In this document: one piece after another, positions 61,213 through 64,000 of the stretch
How positions within the stretch are numbered: the first letter of the stretch is position 1
Layout: every line of letters starts with the position of its first letter
NCBI RefSeq assembly: GCF_048773025.1
Contig: NC_133564.1
Coordinates: 36,156,645 to 36,220,644, forward strand
Length of the DNA stretch: 64,000 nt
Direction: 5' to 3'
Source: Camelus bactrianus
Lineage: Eukaryota; Chordata; Mammalia; Artiodactyla; Camelidae
Notes under the pieces: model-generated
Databases searched by the model: none
Told to the model about the DNA's origin: nothing
Seen by the model: the letters and a program-made list of their open reading frames with translations, nothing else
Position numbers and translations under genes: made by a program

Positions 61213-63085
61213 TTCTCTCTACTAATTCCGGTACCTCTCTGTTGACCTGGATTGGTGAATTGGGTCAGTTTTGGAGCCTTTCACAAAAAATACGATTTAA
61301 GTGTCTCAGGACAGTTTCACAAAGCTCAGTGTTCTTTGATGGTTCAGAAGCACCGCAGTGCTTTTCGCCCCACAGAGGTAAGGTCTTACTCCTTGCCGAT
61401 GACGTGGTTGCAAATGACGTACAGGTGCAAATCCAGACTCAGCAGCTTCAGAAGGGAAACTCTCCAGTTCTCCCTTGATCGGCTTTATTCCACGGGATGT
61501 AACTGCTGCAGCATAGGCCTGAGCTTTCCATATGGAGTGAGGGTTTGATAACCAATGTTAGCATAAAGCGGTCAGATGAAGAAAATCGACGTTGACAATT
61601 TATTTTTGGGTTACATTAGTGAAGATATTCTATCAGTTAATGACCCATATATCGAATGAAATTGAGTACAGAACATTGCAATTCTTACTTTCTATTTAGA
61701 GTTCTCTTACAGAGTAAGGTTGCCTGCTTTGGAACGTCAGCTCCACCACCACGGCACCTATCAGTGTTTTGGTGTGATTGCATTTACGCAGTGAATGTAA
61801 TTTGGGCTTCCTCAGCCCCAAACACTCCAGTGCAGAATCACGGGCTGTAGCCATCTCTTAGTCAAGCAAATACTTCTAAAATTATATGATGCCAGAAAAG
61901 AAAGAAGAGGGAGAGAGAGATTGCCTTTATCAAAGTTCCTTTCTATTCTAACTGCAAACTGTTGTTGAACAGCTCTGGTTTCCTTTGGATATGAATATAT
62001 ACATTTCTTTGCATGTAACCCGGGTTTTGGACTAGAACACCAAGCTCTTGCTGTCCACAAGCCACAAAAATAGTAGCCAAATTGCACAGGTGTGAAATAG
62101 TTTATACTTTTTTCTGAGAAAGAATCCTTGAATTTGGGACTTGGGCTGTGATTTTTGCTTTTTGCTTCCCCCACCCTTCTTGTAATCTCTCACTCCTTCC
62201 CACGTGGCCCCCAAGAGTTCGTGGTTTCAAAGGAGTGGGCAAACACCCAGTTGGTCACCATGTACTGTTGCTATAGATGGAGCCCTGCCAAGACCTAAAG
62301 GACATTATCAGAGAGGACTTCCTGGAAGAAATGGGCTCTACATTCAATCGTGAGGACAGAGTAAGTGTCAGCCAGGAGAAGGAGTCTAGAGTGTGGCTCA
62401 GGTGGCAGGTGCAGCCCGGGCAGAGGCCTGGAGGCTTGTGGGGTGGGGACCTTGGGAGAGTGCCCTGTGTGGTCCAGGGTGGAGTGTTCCCCTGCTTTGG
62501 AGGACCCTGGAGAGAGCCAGGGGTGAAGTGCTTTGGAAGACGTTGGGTTTATTTGAACAGACACTGGAGGCAGTGAAGGGTGTCAGCAGGAAGTGACCCT
62601 CAGGAAAGGTACTTCTTGTTTTGCTTCTGATATTCTACAGACAGAAGGGTCGGGACGGGCGAGAGCAGGTCTGTCTGTCCCTTTGAGATCCACCCCGTCA
62701 TTCATTTATTCATAACACGCGCACTTCTGTGTGTCTAGGAGAGAGTGGGTGGACCCACATTAGTAAGCAAAATGTATTTGCTTCTTGTGAGCTTAGCAGT
62801 GTCAGAAGTTGACTTAGCCTAGAATGTTCTAGGAATAGAGGAACAAGTTGCGGAGGTTGGAGGGAGGGAAGTCTTCCTTGGAAACAATCAAAATGAGCCT
62901 GGAGGCAAGTGGGAAGTAGGAGCAGGACAGGGGGTCCCTGAGGTCACTGGGGACCTGGGAACTGGGGTGAGGCTGGGTGAGCAGTGTCGGGGGCGGAGCT
63001 AGAATTCCACCAGGGAGCCTCTGAAGGGATTGAAGTGGGGTGATGTAGTCAAATTTGTGATTTGGGAAGGCTGCCGTTGCTCTGG

Positions 63086-63099
63086 GTGTGTGTGTGTGT
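63086..63099 (+). repeat. (GT)n, short allele in copy B
   Basis: About seven GT units at the site where copy A has about thirteen. Confidence 0.9.
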
Positions 63100-64000
63100 A
63101 GCGGGGAAGAAGGGGAGGGTGCCACCAACTGGGGGGCCAGTAGAAGACCATTCACAGGCTGGGAGAGGGGCATCATATCTGCTTGGGGACGGCAGGGGCA
63201 GTGTGGATGCCGGATTTCCTTATGGGGAGGGCTTGTTATCAGGGTCGCCCGAGAGGCGACTTTTGGCTGGAAGAAAAGAGATGGAGGCTGCCAGGTGGAC
63301 TTTCCTCTTCTCTCCTTCCCTGCCTTGTGTGGTGATCTTAGCTCAGCCAACTTTTGGAACAGAAGAGCTAAGTTCCAGGGTAGCCCAGGACTTTGTTGAG
63401 CTGGTTCGAGTGAGATCTGATAGGATTTATATTTCTGTTCAGATCTGCATGTTCACTTAGCTAGAAACCTCCCGTCATTTCGATTTCCATGGGGTATTTA
63501 TTCTTGATAAAGATTGCTTTCTTGGTGAGAGGAAATTTAATACAGCTGTTGTCTTTCTCAAAAAAAAAATCATATCTTTAAAGAAATTTAATATTCCAAA
63601 GAATAGCAAAATTTAAAAATGATAAAGTAAGGCTTTGGTGTAGATTCTTTGGTTTCTGAGCTAATGTGGAGTTAGAGCCTTTGCATTACTTAATAGTACA
63701 TCCTTGTCAGTATTTAAAGAGCTCTTAGTGAGCACCCCAGGCCCCACCTCTCAAAACATCATTAAAGTTTGCTCTGAAATAGTGAGGTCATAAAGGTCTT
63801 GTTTGCAGAATTCAAACAGTTTGTTTATATTATTCAGCATAGATCCATTTATAAAATAATAATAGGTTCAAAATTAAGAAAGTGGAAGATAATTGATTTT
63901 ATTAAAGCTGAAACATAAACTTTCTTGTGCTAATGTTGCAACTGGAAATATTGAAAAGAAAAATCCTACTGTAATATCATCTACGTGGTATACATATATG

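Larger units (their letters stand above)
54229..64000 (+). repeat. Segmental duplication, copy B (paralogous to 1-9846)
   Basis: Collinear with copy A over its whole length and cut by the window end at a point matching copy A position 9846. The left edge shown is only where copy A begins in this window. Homology may extend further left into the intron or the CpG island. Small insertions and deletions are scattered through both copies, and the SINE, L1 tail and MIR relics are shared. The offset between copies is 54228 at the left and 54154 at the right. Confidence 0.95.
56023..64000 (+). other. Intron relic after exon 2, copy B (runs off the window)
   Basis: Non-coding and collinear with 1819-9846. 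It contains the MIR-like relic at about 61085-61212, an impure purine tract and a short GT repeat (63086-63099). Short open frames seen here match shifted or interrupted frames in copy A, so they are not conserved genes. Confidence 0.75.

Noticed and set aside
1-64000. CRISPR arrays, bacterial operons, phage or plasmid features
   Set aside because: Spliced exon relics, SINEs, L1s and LTRs show vertebrate nuclear DNA. Repeats seen are microsatellites and interspersed elements, not spaced direct repeats.

Overview
The window is intron-rich, repeat-rich mammalian nuclear DNA. It is probably from a camelid: it carries several degraded copies of a tRNA-derived SINE of the vic-1 type (conserved B-box-like part around 'catgctaagca...gctctaccactgag' on the minus strand), on a background of L1, MIR, a MER2-like DNA transposon and ERV LTRs. 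There are no bacterial-style genes, operons or CRISPR arrays. I found no intact protein-coding gene. Species assignment is inference from repeats only.

The gene content is a decayed, intron-bearing copy of TRAPPC9 (NIBP), a TRAPPII complex subunit. On the + strand, in the order of the parent gene, lie relics of coding exons: the exon with the start codon (1246-1818), then 10129-10250, 26408-26528 and 33291-33414. Because introns and splice-site remnants are kept, this is an unprocessed (duplicated) pseudogene, not a retrocopy. One parent exon (the part I recall as ALEGLCSASVIYH...) was not found between the second and third relics.

The first 9.8 kb of the window is repeated, in the same orientation, in the last 9.8 kb (1-9846 matches 54229-64000). 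The second copy carries its own start-codon exon relic (55449-56022). The two copies share two frame-breaking changes, two in-frame deletions and a vic-1 SINE, so the gene was already dead and the SINE already present before the duplication. They differ at the splice donor, which is lost in copy A and intact (gtaagt) in copy B. The offset of about 54.2 kb means the window may span one full period of a tandem segmental duplication. Both copies run off the window.

About 4 kb upstream of the copy B exon is a GC- and CpG-rich stretch (about 50400-51400) with several GC boxes and a consensus splice donor at 51371. It is a candidate promoter and untranslated first exon. Immediately before it sit two LTRs in opposite orientation.

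Layout: 1-9846 duplicated segment copy A with exon 2 relic; 10-33.5 kb introns and three further exon relics with old L1 and MIR; 31.6-32.2 kb solo LTR; 33.5-50 kb repeats (solo LTR at 36.7-37.2 kb, LTR-like block at 39.5-40.2 kb, nested L1/MER2/SINE stack at 41.3-44.5 kb, LTR pair at 49-50 kb); 50.4-51.4 kb CpG-rich island; 51.4-54.2 kb repeats; 54.2-64 kb duplicated segment copy B. Exon numbers follow my memory of the human gene and are approximate. All boundaries were read by eye.
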